A stretch of DNA of 34,248 nucleotides, taken from assembly GCA_947473125.1 (NCBI GenBank), contig CANJDH010000049.1, positions 1 to 34,248 on the forward strand. The letters are read 5' to 3'. Each line of letters starts with the position of its first letter. Positions within the stretch are counted from its first letter, which is position 1. Positions 1 through 9,325 of the stretch are shown one piece after another. The stretch comes from Burkholderiales bacterium (GTDB taxonomy: Bacteria; Pseudomonadota; Gammaproteobacteria; Burkholderiales; JAEUOS01). The position numbers and the translations under genes are program-made. The notes below the pieces were generated by a model that ran no database searches, had not been told where the DNA came from, and saw only the letters and a program-made list of their open reading frames with translations.

Positions 1-710
1 ACCAGGCCGGTCATGGGGTTGAGATACAGCAGCCACTGCCAGCGCTCCGGCACCAGGGTCACCGGGAAGATCACCGGCGTGACATACATCCAGATCTGCA
101 CCAGAAAAGGGGTGAGGTGCGTGAAGTCACGATAGGAGACGGTGAGCGCCGAAAGCAATGTGCCCACCCCCAGCGCGGCAAACACCACCGCCACCAGCAA
201 CAGCGGCACGGCCAGCAGATGCCAGGTAAAGCCGACACCGTACCAGAGCATCAACAGCAGCAAAATTCCGGTGGAGATCAGCAAATCGATCAGCCCCGCC
301 CCCACTGACGAAAGCGGAATGATCAGCCTTGGAAAATAGACCTTGCTCACCAGATTCGAGGAGCCAATCAATGATTGCCCGGAGGTGCTGATCGCCGCTG
401 CGAAGAAGGTCCAGGGCAACAGCGCGGCGTAGACGAAGACCGGATACGGGTAGCCGTCGGACGGCATTTTCGCCAGCTGGCCGAACACCACGCTGAAAAT
501 CACCATGGTCAGAAACGGGCGGATGATCGCCCAGCCCGCGCCGAGCACGGTTTGCTTGTAGCGCACCTTGATGTCGCGCATGGTGAGCACCGACAACAAT
601 TCGCGGTAGGCCCAGAGCTCGCGCCAGTCCAGCATGCGCCAACCTCTGGGCGGGGTGATTTCGGTCACATGCTGGTGGCCGAAGAACTGGTCTTGCAGCC
701 GGTCATTCAT
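1..710 (-). CDS. wzm: ABC-2 type polysaccharide export permease (Wzm-like), C-terminus off the window
   Basis: The inner-membrane permease of an ABC exporter that moves lipid-linked polysaccharide to the periplasm. Translating the minus strand from the ATG at 710 gives about 236 residues before the window edge. They include the family-typical cytoplasmic lead-in (MRDIKVRYKQTVLGAGW), then hydrophobic segments around VIFSVVFGQL, FVYAALLPWTFFA, LISTGILLLLMLW and LLLVAVVFAALGVGTLL, and the conserved VSYRDFTHLTPFLVQIWMY region. Full-length members are about 260-280 residues, so roughly 30-40 are missing. It lies 50 bp downstream of the short gmd-like gene on the same strand and is probably in that operon. 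The partner ATPase (Wzt) would be expected beyond the left edge. No clear Shine-Dalgarno precedes the ATG and the frame stays open upstream, so the start is provisional. Confidence 0.88.
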   Translation of the reverse strand, partial: MNDRLQDQFFGHQHVTEITPPRGWRMLDWRELWAYRELLSVLTMRDIKVRYKQTVLGAGWAIIRPFLTMVIFSVVFGQLAKMPSDGYPYPVFVYAALLPWTFFAAAISTSGQSLIGSSNLVSKVYFPRLIIPLSSVGAGLIDLLISTGILLLLMLWYGVGFTWHLLAVPLLLVAVVFAALGVGTLLSALTVSYRDFTHLTPFLVQIWMYVTPVIFPVTLVPERWQWLLYLNPMTGL

Positions 711-760
711 GGAGCGGCGACACTTTCTGCATGCTCTGCATACTCTGAATACACCGGCGG

Positions 761-1726
761 CTAAGCATGCACCACCCTGGTTTCGTCTTCGCACATCAGC
801 CGCACGACATCATGCATCACGTATTTCGCCTGCCAGCCAAGCCGGTCCCGGGCCTTGGCTGCGTTGGCCTGGCTCACCCGCAATTCATTCGGCCTGGCGA
901 TCCCGGTATCGGTCACCACGTGCTTGCGCCAGTCGAGCCCCAGGTGGGTGAAAGCGGTTTCGACAAACGCCTGAAGGGTTGTGGTTTTGCCGGTGGCAAC
1001 CACGTAGTCGTCCGGCGTGTCTTGCTGCAGCATCAGCCACATGGCCTCGACATACTCCGGCGCCCAACCCCAGTCGCGCGCGATGGCGAGGTCCCCCAGT
1101 TGCAAGGTCTCCTTTGATCCAGCAGCGATGCGACAAGCCGCAGCAATCACCTTGCGCGTCACAAAACGTTCCGGGCGCAACGGCGACTCGTGGTTAAACA
1201 GGATGCCGGAGCAGGCAAACAAACCATAGGCCTCGCGGTAATTGACCACTTCCCAAAATGCCGTCGCCTTGGCCACTGCGTAGGGGCTTTTCGGGCGAAA
1301 CGGCGTGTTTTCGTCGGCTGGAGCGTCCGGCAGGTTGCCAAAACACTCTGAAGAGCCGGCATTGTAGAGTCTGACCGCCTTGCCGTTGAAGCGAATCGCT
1401 TCGAGCAGGTTGAGGGTGCCAAAGGCAATGCTTTCGAGCGTCTCCACCGGTTGCTCAAACGAGAGGCCGACCGAGCTCTGGCCTGCCAGGTTGTAGACCT
1501 CGTCCGGATCAACCTTGCTCAGCGTTTGCAGCACACTGCGAAAGTCGTTCAGGCTGACCGATTCGAGCGTGACGCGCTCACGTATCCCCAGGCGCACAAG
1601 ATTGGCGAAAGAGGTGATCTGCGCATCGCGCGAGCCGCCGACCACGCGATAGCCCTTCTCCAGCAGCAAGCGCGCGAGATACGCGCCGTCCTGACCGGAA
1701 ATGCCGAGAATCAGGGCAGTTTTCAT
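761..1726 (-). CDS. GDP-mannose 4,6-dehydratase-like SDR, short form
   Basis: An extended short-chain dehydrogenase of the Gmd type, 321 residues. It has the NADP-binding motif GISGQDGAYL (residues 8-17) and a catalytic set of Glu127 (in SSECFG), Tyr149 and Lys153 (YAVAK). The Gmd-typical stretch [19 protein letters not shown] follows. Known family members convert GDP-mannose to GDP-4-keto-6-deoxymannose. It lacks the arginine-rich [11 protein letters not shown] segment of the longer Gmd encoded at 13784-14935, and its residues 30-45 read quite differently. It could therefore feed a different sugar (for example GDP-rhamnose) or act on another nucleotide sugar. Its ATG overlaps the stop of the upstream fusion gene as ATGA, with a strong GGAGG just before it, which indicates translational coupling. 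Confidence 0.82.
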   Translation of the reverse strand: MKTALILGISGQDGAYLARLLLEKGYRVVGGSRDAQITSFANLVRLGIRERVTLESVSLNDFRSVLQTLSKVDPDEVYNLAGQSSVGLSFEQPVETLESIAFGTLNLLEAIRFNGKAVRLYNAGSSECFGNLPDAPADENTPFRPKSPYAVAKATAFWEVVNYREAYGLFACSGILFNHESPLRPERFVTRKVIAAACRIAAGSKETLQLGDLAIARDWGWAPEYVEAMWLMLQQDTPDDYVVATGKTTTLQAFVETAFTHLGLDWRKHVVTDTGIARPNELRVSQANAAKARDRLGWQAKYVMHDVVRLMCEDETRVVHA

Positions 1727-4626
1727 GGACCTCCAACCGAGCGCGCCGGGTTTGGAAGCACTTGCCCGATCAGGGCATGCACCCGCGCCTCGAAGTGGGA
1801 GAAGGAAAAATACGCCAGCCCTTCGGGCACAACCCCGGTTGGGCGCTCCAGGGTTTCCAGAATGGCGCGTTTCAGGCTGTCAGCATCGCCAGGGTCTACC
1901 AGCATGCCCAATTGTCCGTCTCGCACCGCTTCCCTGCCTCCGTCAAGTTTGCTGGCCACCACCGGCACACCGCAGGCCATTGCCTCAAGCAGTACAAAGC
2001 CGAATCCTTCGCCTCGGCTTGCCATGATATAGGCATCGGCCAGGCGATAGTGATCGGCCTTTTCGGCCTCTGGCACGAGGCCGGCAAACACAACGCGATC
2101 GACCAGGCCGAGCGCTCTGACTTTCTTCTCCAGGCGGCGGCGGTCGGAGCCTTCGCCGACAACCAGGTAGGCCAGGTCGGACCTTACCCCAGCGAGCGCC
2201 GGCAGGATGTCGAGCACTTCATCGAAGCCTTTGTGGCGCTCGGCAGACACCAGCCGCCCCAGGGTCATGAGCACGGTTTTGCCTTCGAGCCGGTAGCGCT
2301 GCAGCAGGGCTGGGTTCTTGGCGCCGGGGCCATACCATTCAGGGTGGATCGCGTTCGGCAGCACCAGCAGCTGCTGGGCGCCGGCGCGGGTCCAGGCACG
2401 AAACTTCTGCGCGGTGATATCGCTGATGGAGACCACCCAATTGGGCTTGTGGGCGAGCCAATTGGCAAGACGGCTTTTGGTCGGCTGCCAGGCATCAATG
2501 CCGTAGATCATCAGGATCAACGGCACCTTCAGCAGCCGGCTCGCCAGCCATGCCAGCGGCAGCAGGTTGATGTGACCACACAGCACGACATCAAAGCTGC
2601 GATCGTGGCGCAGTTGCCGCACCGCCGCAGCCAGGTAGCGCAGCTTGCCGCCGACTGCAGCGTCGAGATAGGTGAGCTTTTCCGGCATCGGCTCGGCGGG
2701 GTTCGGCATGTGCCGCGGTATCGCCACTCCGCTGGCACATGTCGGGTTGCTGCATAGCGCCTGCAACAGATCGCGGTTGTACAAGGCGATGCCGCCGTGC
2801 CCCCCGAAACCGTCGGTAATAAATGCCAGAAAGCGGTTGCCGCCCTTGCTACGCCTGATCACCTGGGACCAGCCGCGCAAACCCCTCTGGCCCGCCAGGC
2901 TGGGCGCATCTTCACGCAGCCAGTCGCGCACCGGCACCGAAAAGCCGGTCTTCTTGCGAGCGGCAATCGCGTCGGTGAGCGGGTGGGCCACGGCGCGCCC
3001 CAATTGCGCCTTGGTCGGCGGGTTGCGGCCGGCCAGCAAGGGGGCGAGGGCACGGATCACGGTGACATCGGCAAACGGCACCCGGATCTCGACACCGTGA
3101 TGCATCCCGGCCCAGTCAGAGTCACGCAGCAACTGGTTGCGCATGTACCAGGAGAGCTCCAGTGTCGCCACGATGCAGCGCTCGCTCGTCAGCCCTTGCA
3201 CCGTGCGTTCAAGGTGTTCAAGCGGGCGCAACGCCTGCAGCGCGACTTGGGCGCGCTCGCGGCCCATCAGCCGCGACAGCTCCCACGGCATATGCAGGGA
3301 GCGGCGCAACAAATAGGCGCCCGCGTAGCTGCCGCCGTATTCAAGCAGCCCGGCATATTTGGGGGAGGTGAAGCGGCCCAACAAGGGATCGGACAATGCG
3401 CGCGCAGCGCGGCCCAGGGCCGGCATGTGCGGAACCCAGCGCCGTATACGCGGCACATCGCGAAAGCTCGGGTAGCCGCCGAACAGTTCGTCGCCGCCAA
3501 GGCCGGATATTGCCACCTTGAGTTGACTGAGGGCAGCAGATTGCGCTACCAGATAGCTGTTGACGCCGTCAGTGGAAGGCTGGTCCATGGCAGTAAAAAA
3601 ATGTGGCCATTCACCGCGAAAATCGCTGCGCTGGATCCAGCGCGTGGTGTGCTCGATGCCGAGGCTTTCGGCGGTCTTGGCGGCAATGATGGTTTCGTCA
3701 TCCAGACTGCCTTGATACTCGCGAAAACCGAGTGTGATGGAGCGCAGGCTGCCCGGGCTTTGTCCGGCGCCCAGGGCCGCGAGGATGCTGGAGTCCACCC
3801 CCGCAGACAAAAAAATGCCCACCGGCACATCAGACACCAAGTGGTGATTCATGGAGTCACGCAGCGTGGCGCGAATCAACTCTTCGGCGCCCTCGGGCGA
3901 GAGCGTGACCGGCGCGTCCTCGGCTTTCCGGAATTCCTCGGCCAGGCTGAAATAGGGTACCGGCTCGTGCATGCGGTCGCGCCCGACCCGCAGCGTGGCG
4001 CCGGCCGGCAAGGCGTGGACCGCGCGATGGAAGGTGTGTGGGTCCGGCACGCAGCCAAACAGATGGAAGCCAGCTACCCCGGCCAGGTCTTCGCCGGTAT
4101 CGACCTGCCCGCCCTTGATCAAGGCACTGACCTGCGATGCAAAGCGGAATGTGCTGCCGTTGTCGGCGTAGTAGAGCGGTTTGATGCCCAGCGGGTCGCG
4201 CGCGAGAAACAACTCCTGCGCGCGCTCGTCCCAGATGCCGAAAGCGAACATGCCGCGCAAGGCATGCACCATGGCCTCACCACGCTCTGCATAGAGGTGG
4301 AGCAGCACCTCGGTATCGGAGTGGGAGCGAAATACGCAACCCTTGGCTTCGAGCTCGCGGCGCAGCTCGCGGTAGTTGTAGATCTCGCCGTTGAACGTAA
4401 TGCACAACCGGCCATCAGCGCTAAACATGGGTTGGGCGCCGGCATCGGAAAGATCAATGATCGCCAGGCGCCGGTGCGCCAGCCCGATGCGCTGGTCGTT
4501 GGAGATCCACAAGCCGGCACCGTCCGGCCCGCGCCGGAGCATGGCCTCGCGGATACGCAGTAGTTCTTCGCGGTCTACCGGGGGCGCCGAATCGCGATAG
4601 CTGTAGATGCCGGCAATGCCGCACAT
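1723..4626 (-). CDS. Fusion protein: asparagine-synthetase-type amidotransferase + GT4 glycosyltransferase
   Basis: One uninterrupted 967-residue frame. Residues 1-596 are a glutamine-dependent AsnB-type amidotransferase. They contain the nucleophile Cys2 (MCGIAG), RGPDGAG (32-38), NGEIYNY (79-85), SHSDTE (101-106), the PP-loop as SAGVDSS (274-280; usually SGGxDS) and GLGGDELFGGY (375-385). From about residue 597 (NRFLAFITDGFGGHGGI) it becomes a GT-B glycosyltransferase of the GT4 type, ending with the EX7E motif at E873/E881. The GT part resembles the separate gene at 5555-6685. The frame is open 42 codons further upstream, but ATG 4626 is chosen because AsnB enzymes need Cys at position 2 and because this start clears the upstream gene by 46 bp. 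In polysaccharide loci AsnB homologues amidate uronic acids. I infer that this protein both amidates and transfers a sugar. Confidence 0.88.
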   Translation of the reverse strand: MCGIAGIYSYRDSAPPVDREELLRIREAMLRRGPDGAGLWISNDQRIGLAHRRLAIIDLSDAGAQPMFSADGRLCITFNGEIYNYRELRRELEAKGCVFRSHSDTEVLLHLYAERGEAMVHALRGMFAFGIWDERAQELFLARDPLGIKPLYYADNGSTFRFASQVSALIKGGQVDTGEDLAGVAGFHLFGCVPDPHTFHRAVHALPAGATLRVGRDRMHEPVPYFSLAEEFRKAEDAPVTLSPEGAEELIRATLRDSMNHHLVSDVPVGIFLSAGVDSSILAALGAGQSPGSLRSITLGFREYQGSLDDETIIAAKTAESLGIEHTTRWIQRSDFRGEWPHFFTAMDQPSTDGVNSYLVAQSAALSQLKVAISGLGGDELFGGYPSFRDVPRIRRWVPHMPALGRAARALSDPLLGRFTSPKYAGLLEYGGSYAGAYLLRRSLHMPWELSRLMGRERAQVALQALRPLEHLERTVQGLTSERCIVATLELSWYMRNQLLRDSDWAGMHHGVEIRVPFADVTVIRALAPLLAGRNPPTKAQLGRAVAHPLTDAIAARKKTGFSVPVRDWLREDAPSLAGQRGLRGWSQVIRRSKGGNRFLAFITDGFGGHGGIALYNRDLLQALCSNPTCASGVAIPRHMPNPAEPMPEKLTYLDAAVGGKLRYLAAAVRQLRHDRSFDVVLCGHINLLPLAWLASRLLKVPLILMIYGIDAWQPTKSRLANWLAHKPNWVVSISDITAQKFRAWTRAGAQQLLVLPNAIHPEWYGPGAKNPALLQRYRLEGKTVLMTLGRLVSAERHKGFDEVLDILPALAGVRSDLAYLVVGEGSDRRRLEKKVRALGLVDRVVFAGLVPEAEKADHYRLADAYIMASRGEGFGFVLLEAMACGVPVVASKLDGGREAVRDGQLGMLVDPGDADSLKRAILETLERPTGVVPEGLAYFSFSHFEARVHALIGQVLPNPARSVGGP

Positions 4627-4672
4627 GGTGGTTGATCTGTTCCCGTTTGTTGGTTGGTTGAGCGTGTGCCGG

Positions 4673-5485
4673 TTATGCCGCCTGCATAGCCACGACATCG
4701 GCAGGTACCGCAGGGTCACCGGCCGCCGGCACGGCGTAGATTTCGTCCACAAATGGGGCGTCCGCCGTCAGCGCTTGCCCGTCAAGCGTAAACGCCTCGT
4801 ACCCCGCCTCGTGCAGCAACGTCAAACACGCGCGCATGGGCACGTCGCCGTGCAGGGCAACCAGCAGCACGACGGTGCGGTGCCGCAACAGCGTCTTTGC
4901 GCCCTCCAACACCGACGCTTCAGCGCCCTCCACATCCATTTTGATGAGGTCGGGCATGGGCACGGTGCCATTCTGAATCAAAACATCGAGCGCAACCGTT
5001 GGCACCAGATACCCTTTGGCCTGCGCGGCAAGCATCCCCATGGAATTGCTTTGCGCAATTTGAAAGCCGGCAACACCCGGTCGATCGGCAACAGCGGCTT
5101 GCACCAGGGTGACGTTGCCGATCGCGTTCAGGCGCAGGTGGTGCAACACGTTGGAAGCGTTTTCGGCAAAGGGCTCGAACGCCCAGACATGACCGCCAGC
5201 GCCCGTCAATCTCGAAAATGCCAGGGCGTAAAAGCCGGCGTTCGCGCCAATGTCGAAAATCTTCATGCCAGGTTTGACCAGGCGCGCGACCAGCGCCTGC
5301 TTGTCATGCTCGTAGTGCCCGAGCCAGCAGCCATGAATGCTTGAACCGGCAATCCATTTCATGCCGGCGTTAAGACCGGACCGGACCGTCATGACCGCCT
5401 GCTTCGGCACCAGCCGTAAGGGCAAACGCAAGACTTGTCCGAGCAGACTGGTTGGCGAGAGCCGCGATAGTTTGGCAGTGGTCAT
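4673..5485 (-). CDS. FkbM-family SAM-dependent methyltransferase
   Basis: A 270-residue methyltransferase of the FkbM family, which O-methylates sugars and small molecules. The SAM-binding glycine motif is KPGMKIFDIGANAGFYAL, the acidic ribose-binding strand is WAFEPFAENASNV, and the family signature DLIKMDVEGAEASVLEGAK follows. The frame continues 18 codons upstream. ATG 5485 (MTTAKLSRL) is preferred because the upstream stretch is cysteine/arginine-rich and unlike the family, but there is no good ribosome site at either start. It lies between the GT4 gene and the amidotransferase-GT fusion on the same strand. A role in methylating a sugar of the exported glycan is inferred from context. Confidence 0.87.
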   Translation of the reverse strand: MTTAKLSRLSPTSLLGQVLRLPLRLVPKQAVMTVRSGLNAGMKWIAGSSIHGCWLGHYEHDKQALVARLVKPGMKIFDIGANAGFYALAFSRLTGAGGHVWAFEPFAENASNVLHHLRLNAIGNVTLVQAAVADRPGVAGFQIAQSNSMGMLAAQAKGYLVPTVALDVLIQNGTVPMPDLIKMDVEGAEASVLEGAKTLLRHRTVVLLVALHGDVPMRACLTLLHEAGYEAFTLDGQALTADAPFVDEIYAVPAAGDPAVPADVVAMQAA

Positions 5486-5554
5486 GTGCAAGTTATTTCG
5501 GCGCACACCGAGAGCGCACAAGAGTACTGCTCTCGGCACAAGTGTTCACAAGCA

Positions 5555-6685
5555 TCACAGGATTTTTCCTGGCTTCAAAAGCCCAGCATTCAGCGTCACG
5601 CTCGACGCAGGGGCAAACCGATGAAGCAACTCATCAAGCCGCTTTACAAAATTTTCGTAGGAGAAATAGTCCAGCAATTCCGGCACAACCCTGGGCTTCG
5701 CCAACGCACGAATAATGGCCGCTTTCAGCGATTCGGGATGGTCCGGATTTGCCACTTCCCCGAGCTTTCCATCAAGGACGGCATTCCGGCTGCCATCGAG
5801 CTCGCTCGCGACAACTGGCGCCCCGGTCGCCAACGCTTCAAGAAAGACGAAACCAAAACCTTCCTGCCGTCCCGCCATCGAGTAAACGTCGCACAAACGA
5901 TAGTGATCGGCCTTTTCATCTTCACTGATCCTGCCGGCAAACTTGACTCTGTCTCGAAGTCCCATTTCGGCAACTTTCGCTTCCAATCTTGGACGATCGT
6001 CGCCATCGCCGGCGATCAGAAATACCAGTGCCGGAACACTGGAAACAAGACTCGGCATGAGTTCGATAAGCTCGTCAATACCCTTTTGACGCTCTTGGGC
6101 ATCAAGTCTGCCCAGCGTAAGAAGCACGGTCTTTCCCGCAAGCCCGTATCGTTCTACCAAATAGGCCGGCTTCGGGCCGATTCCGTATCTGCTGGCATGA
6201 ACCGCATTGGGCAACAGCCCGATACGGCTTTCGGGGACATGGGCCCATTGCTGGAAGCGGGATCGTGTGAATTCAGAAATCGCGATCAGCCCGTCACACT
6301 CGCGTGCGAGGCGGTCGACCAAAAAACGACCTGTCGGATTCCATGCTTCGACGCCGTAAAGCACGCCGATGATCGGCGTACGCCGCCTCAACGCCGCCAT
6401 TCTGGCAAAAGGCAAAAGGTGAAGATGGCTGCACAAAATCGCATCATGGTGTTCGAAAGCAGCCTTTGCGACTTCTTTGCAAAAGGATGCCAGTCCATCG
6501 GCAGCGGTCCTGACCATATCGACTTTGGCAGGCAAGTCAGCGGGATCGGCACGCAAAACCCTTGGCAGGAGTTTCAATTCGCTGACTCGCGATAACTCGC
6601 AACAGGCATCGACGAGATCGCGGTTATAGACGGCAATGCCGCCGAATCCGCCATGGGCCTCCGGAACAAGAGCCAGTATTTTCAT
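5555..6685 (-). CDS. Glycosyltransferase, GT4 family
   Basis: A retaining GT-B-fold glycosyltransferase of 376 residues. The N-terminal Gly-rich loop is HGGFGGIAVYNRDLV and the acceptor-side domain contains GVLYGVEAWNPTGR. The C-terminal Rossmann domain opens at GKTVLLTLGRLDAQERQKG and carries the EX7E motif in EGFGFVFLEA, followed by ATGAPVVAS. It is clearly paralogous to the GT half of the fusion protein at 1723-4626: both share GGIAxYNRDL, GxxAWxPT, KADHYRLxDxYxM and the C-terminal YFSxxxF region. Donor and acceptor cannot be told from sequence. The gene is visibly more AT-rich than the manC-gmd half of the locus, which suggests separate acquisition. It starts 22 bp after the upstream methyltransferase gene ends, consistent with one operon. 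Confidence 0.9.
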   Translation of the reverse strand: MKILALVPEAHGGFGGIAVYNRDLVDACCELSRVSELKLLPRVLRADPADLPAKVDMVRTAADGLASFCKEVAKAAFEHHDAILCSHLHLLPFARMAALRRRTPIIGVLYGVEAWNPTGRFLVDRLARECDGLIAISEFTRSRFQQWAHVPESRIGLLPNAVHASRYGIGPKPAYLVERYGLAGKTVLLTLGRLDAQERQKGIDELIELMPSLVSSVPALVFLIAGDGDDRPRLEAKVAEMGLRDRVKFAGRISEDEKADHYRLCDVYSMAGRQEGFGFVFLEALATGAPVVASELDGSRNAVLDGKLGEVANPDHPESLKAAIIRALAKPRVVPELLDYFSYENFVKRLDELLHRFAPASSVTLNAGLLKPGKIL

Positions 6686-6707
6686 TACATTGCGCTTGCC
6701 AGCCGGA

Positions 6708-7649
6708 TCATTGCTTGCTCATGTGAACCGTGAGAAACGATCCCCACTCGAGCTGGTTGGTGGCAAACCGCGTAAGGCTGTCGGGCAACATCCGCGCAAG
6801 AAATGTCTTCACAGCGCCGGCGGGAATTGGAATCATCTCAACCTTGAGTCCTGTCACACGAAATTCATCGATCCGGAAGAGATCCCCAGCCAGGGCCGCC
6901 CATTCGTCCTTGCGATAGTAGCGAGCGATCGCGCCATCGGTTGCCGCCTGGTTGATGCCATGCAGAGAACGCTTCCTGAAGAAGTTTCCAAGCATCAAAC
7001 CCTTGAGTAAGCCGTCGGCAACATAGTATTTCCAGAAAGAGCGGTGATAGACCATCACATTCGCCCGCCCCCCCGGGCGCAGCACTCGATGCATTTGTTC
7101 GAGCACGCGCCGCGTATCTGCCGAATGATGGATCACACCCCAGGACCATATGTAGTCAAAGCTGGCATCCGGGGATGTCATTTCCTCCGCATCCATCTGC
7201 AAGACTCTGGCTTCGGTGAGGCCGAGTTGTTCGAGCCGCCTTTGAGTCGCTTCAACGGCTGGTTCAGTGATGTCGATGCCGGTAAACGACTTGGCGCGCG
7301 GCGCGATCAGGCTGGCGTGCGAACCCTGGCCCACACCGATCTCAAGCACATCGAGATTCGCAAGTTGGTCAAACGGGATTTCCCGCTCGAACGGCAGATT
7401 CCGCCATGGCATGTAAGGGCGCACCGACGCGAAAAAACGCGCGTCAATCTCCTGGAAATACTCGGCGCTATATTTGGCGTGCGCAATTTCTTCACGCCAG
7501 TCGTATTTCATCGGCGTTGAGGACCACCAGGCCCAGTTTGCCTCCTGCCACTTCTTGCGTTGCTCGTCGGTCGTTGGGCGCTGGGTTGGCGAAGAAAAGC
7601 CCTCAGCCTTGTTCTGAAAATCGCCCCCAACGACATTGCGTCTTGACAT
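6708..7649 (-). CDS. Class I SAM-dependent methyltransferase
   Basis: A 313-residue protein with a Methyltransf_11-type core. Motif I is LEIGVGQGSHASLI, the acidic strand 2 is FTGIDITEPAVEAT, then comes LQMDAEEM, and IWSWGVIHHSADTRRVLEQM leads to LRPGGRANVMVYH. The N-terminal ~90 residues contain a tryptophan-rich stretch (WQEANWAWWSSTPMKYDW) and the C-terminal ~100 residues are family-specific; neither part gives the substrate. Its place in the minus-strand polysaccharide operon, between the UDP-xylose synthase and GT4 genes, suggests methylation of a sugar or lipid-linked intermediate. Like the following GT4 gene, its base composition is lower in GC than the flanking genes. Confidence 0.85.
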   Translation of the reverse strand: MSRRNVVGGDFQNKAEGFSSPTQRPTTDEQRKKWQEANWAWWSSTPMKYDWREEIAHAKYSAEYFQEIDARFFASVRPYMPWRNLPFEREIPFDQLANLDVLEIGVGQGSHASLIAPRAKSFTGIDITEPAVEATQRRLEQLGLTEARVLQMDAEEMTSPDASFDYIWSWGVIHHSADTRRVLEQMHRVLRPGGRANVMVYHRSFWKYYVADGLLKGLMLGNFFRKRSLHGINQAATDGAIARYYRKDEWAALAGDLFRIDEFRVTGLKVEMIPIPAGAVKTFLARMLPDSLTRFATNQLEWGSFLTVHMSKQ

Positions 7650-7721
7650 GCTTGAATCCCTTTATCAGACGCGAATCAGGCGCGACTTGCCAAACAAGAA
7701 TGAATCACCATGCGCACCATT

Positions 7722-8675
<954 letters not shown>

Positions 8676-8749
8676 CTATTTGTTTTTCATGGATGTCTGA
8701 AGCCTATTTTACGGTGACATTCGCAGTGCGGCCAGCAGCGCGGCTCCGG

Positions 8750-8804
8750 CGGGCCAGGTGCGGAGAGGGAAAATGCCCTGAAACCGTTGGTGTGAGCGGT
8801 TCTT
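8750..8804. repeat. 55-bp dispersed direct repeat, left copy
   Basis: This segment matches 10018-10072 in the same orientation, 45 of 55 bases with no gaps. Shared blocks include a GGG-AAAT-CCC mini-hairpin and an AACCG...CGGTT inverted pair ending in GCGGTTCTT. The two copies sit just outside the HEPN/wHTH-MNT gene pair. No similar copy was noticed elsewhere in the window. Confidence 0.75.
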
Positions 8805-8815
8805 CGGCCTATGTT

Positions 8816-8869
8816 GTATTGACCTCGACGCAAACGCAATGGGTCTGTGCGGGCTTATTCAGTATTTCC
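8816..8869. mobile_element. Degenerate right end of an IS5-like MITE (possible third copy)
   Basis: The end of this stretch, TGCGGGCTTATTCAG, matches 14 of 15 bases of the right end of the MITE at 26648-26757. Weaker matches (GTATTGA; GCAAACGCAATG versus GCAAGAGCGGTG) lie to its left. The left end is not recognisable. The TAA stop of the HEPN gene falls inside this inverted-repeat end. The assignment is tentative. Confidence 0.4.
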
Positions 8870-9325
8870 CTGGTCTTTGCCTGAAAGCAGGTCGGAGCGA
8901 TGGACGCCAAGCCATGCGCGAACCCGGTCACCGAGAGCGCTGGTCAGTTCAATGAGGTCGCGGGCTTCTGCATCTGACGCATTTGTCAGGCCGGCGTACT
9001 CCGAAGCATTGCGTTTGGTGTGGTACCGCGCCAAGGCCGACCATTCCGCAGCGGGCGAAGCGACAGTATGTGCCAGCGTCGAGAAGACGATCATGCGATG
9101 TCCAAGGCCCCGGCCCGGGCGGTATCCGTGTGCCCGCAACGCGGCGAGCGCAAAAGCATGGGCTGCGTCATAGGCGAGCGAGAAGCGGCTCGCCGGGCTC
9201 AGGGTTGTGGTGCGCGCATCGGCAAGTTGCTGTTCGGCACACAGTAAATATCCCGAAATCTCGTCGAGAGAGGTCTCCTCGGGGAGCAGTTGGCCTGTTC
9301 CAGCCAGGTTTTCAAGCGCTGCCAC
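8855..9325 (-). CDS. HEPN-domain protein, putative partner/toxin of the wHTH-MNT gene
   Basis: A small all-alpha protein of 156 residues. The segment PASRFSLAYDAAHAFALAALRAHGYRP and the later YHTKRNASEYAG are typical of the HEPN superfamily and resemble HEPN proteins paired with nucleotidyltransferases. The usual toxin motif RX4HXY is not intact: the candidate site reads R105-N106-A-S-E-Y110, with Tyr where His would sit. Ribonuclease activity is therefore uncertain, and Tyr110 might instead be a modification site. The start is a GTG at 9325 that overlaps the end of the upstream MNT gene by 14 bp, a tight coupling typical of two-gene toxin-antitoxin operons. Its last codons run into a MITE-like end, so the C-terminus may not be original. 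Confidence 0.72.
   Translation of the reverse strand: MAALENLAGTGQLLPEETSLDEISGYLLCAEQQLADARTTTLSPASRFSLAYDAAHAFALAALRAHGYRPGRGLGHRMIVFSTLAHTVASPAAEWSALARYHTKRNASEYAGLTNASDAEARDLIELTSALGDRVRAWLGVHRSDLLSGKDQGNTE

Noticed and set aside
2797-4563. 588-codon open frame on the plus strand
   Set aside because: It is antisense to the amidotransferase-GT fusion, whose protein has clear family motifs; the plus-strand product has none. It is a consequence of high GC.
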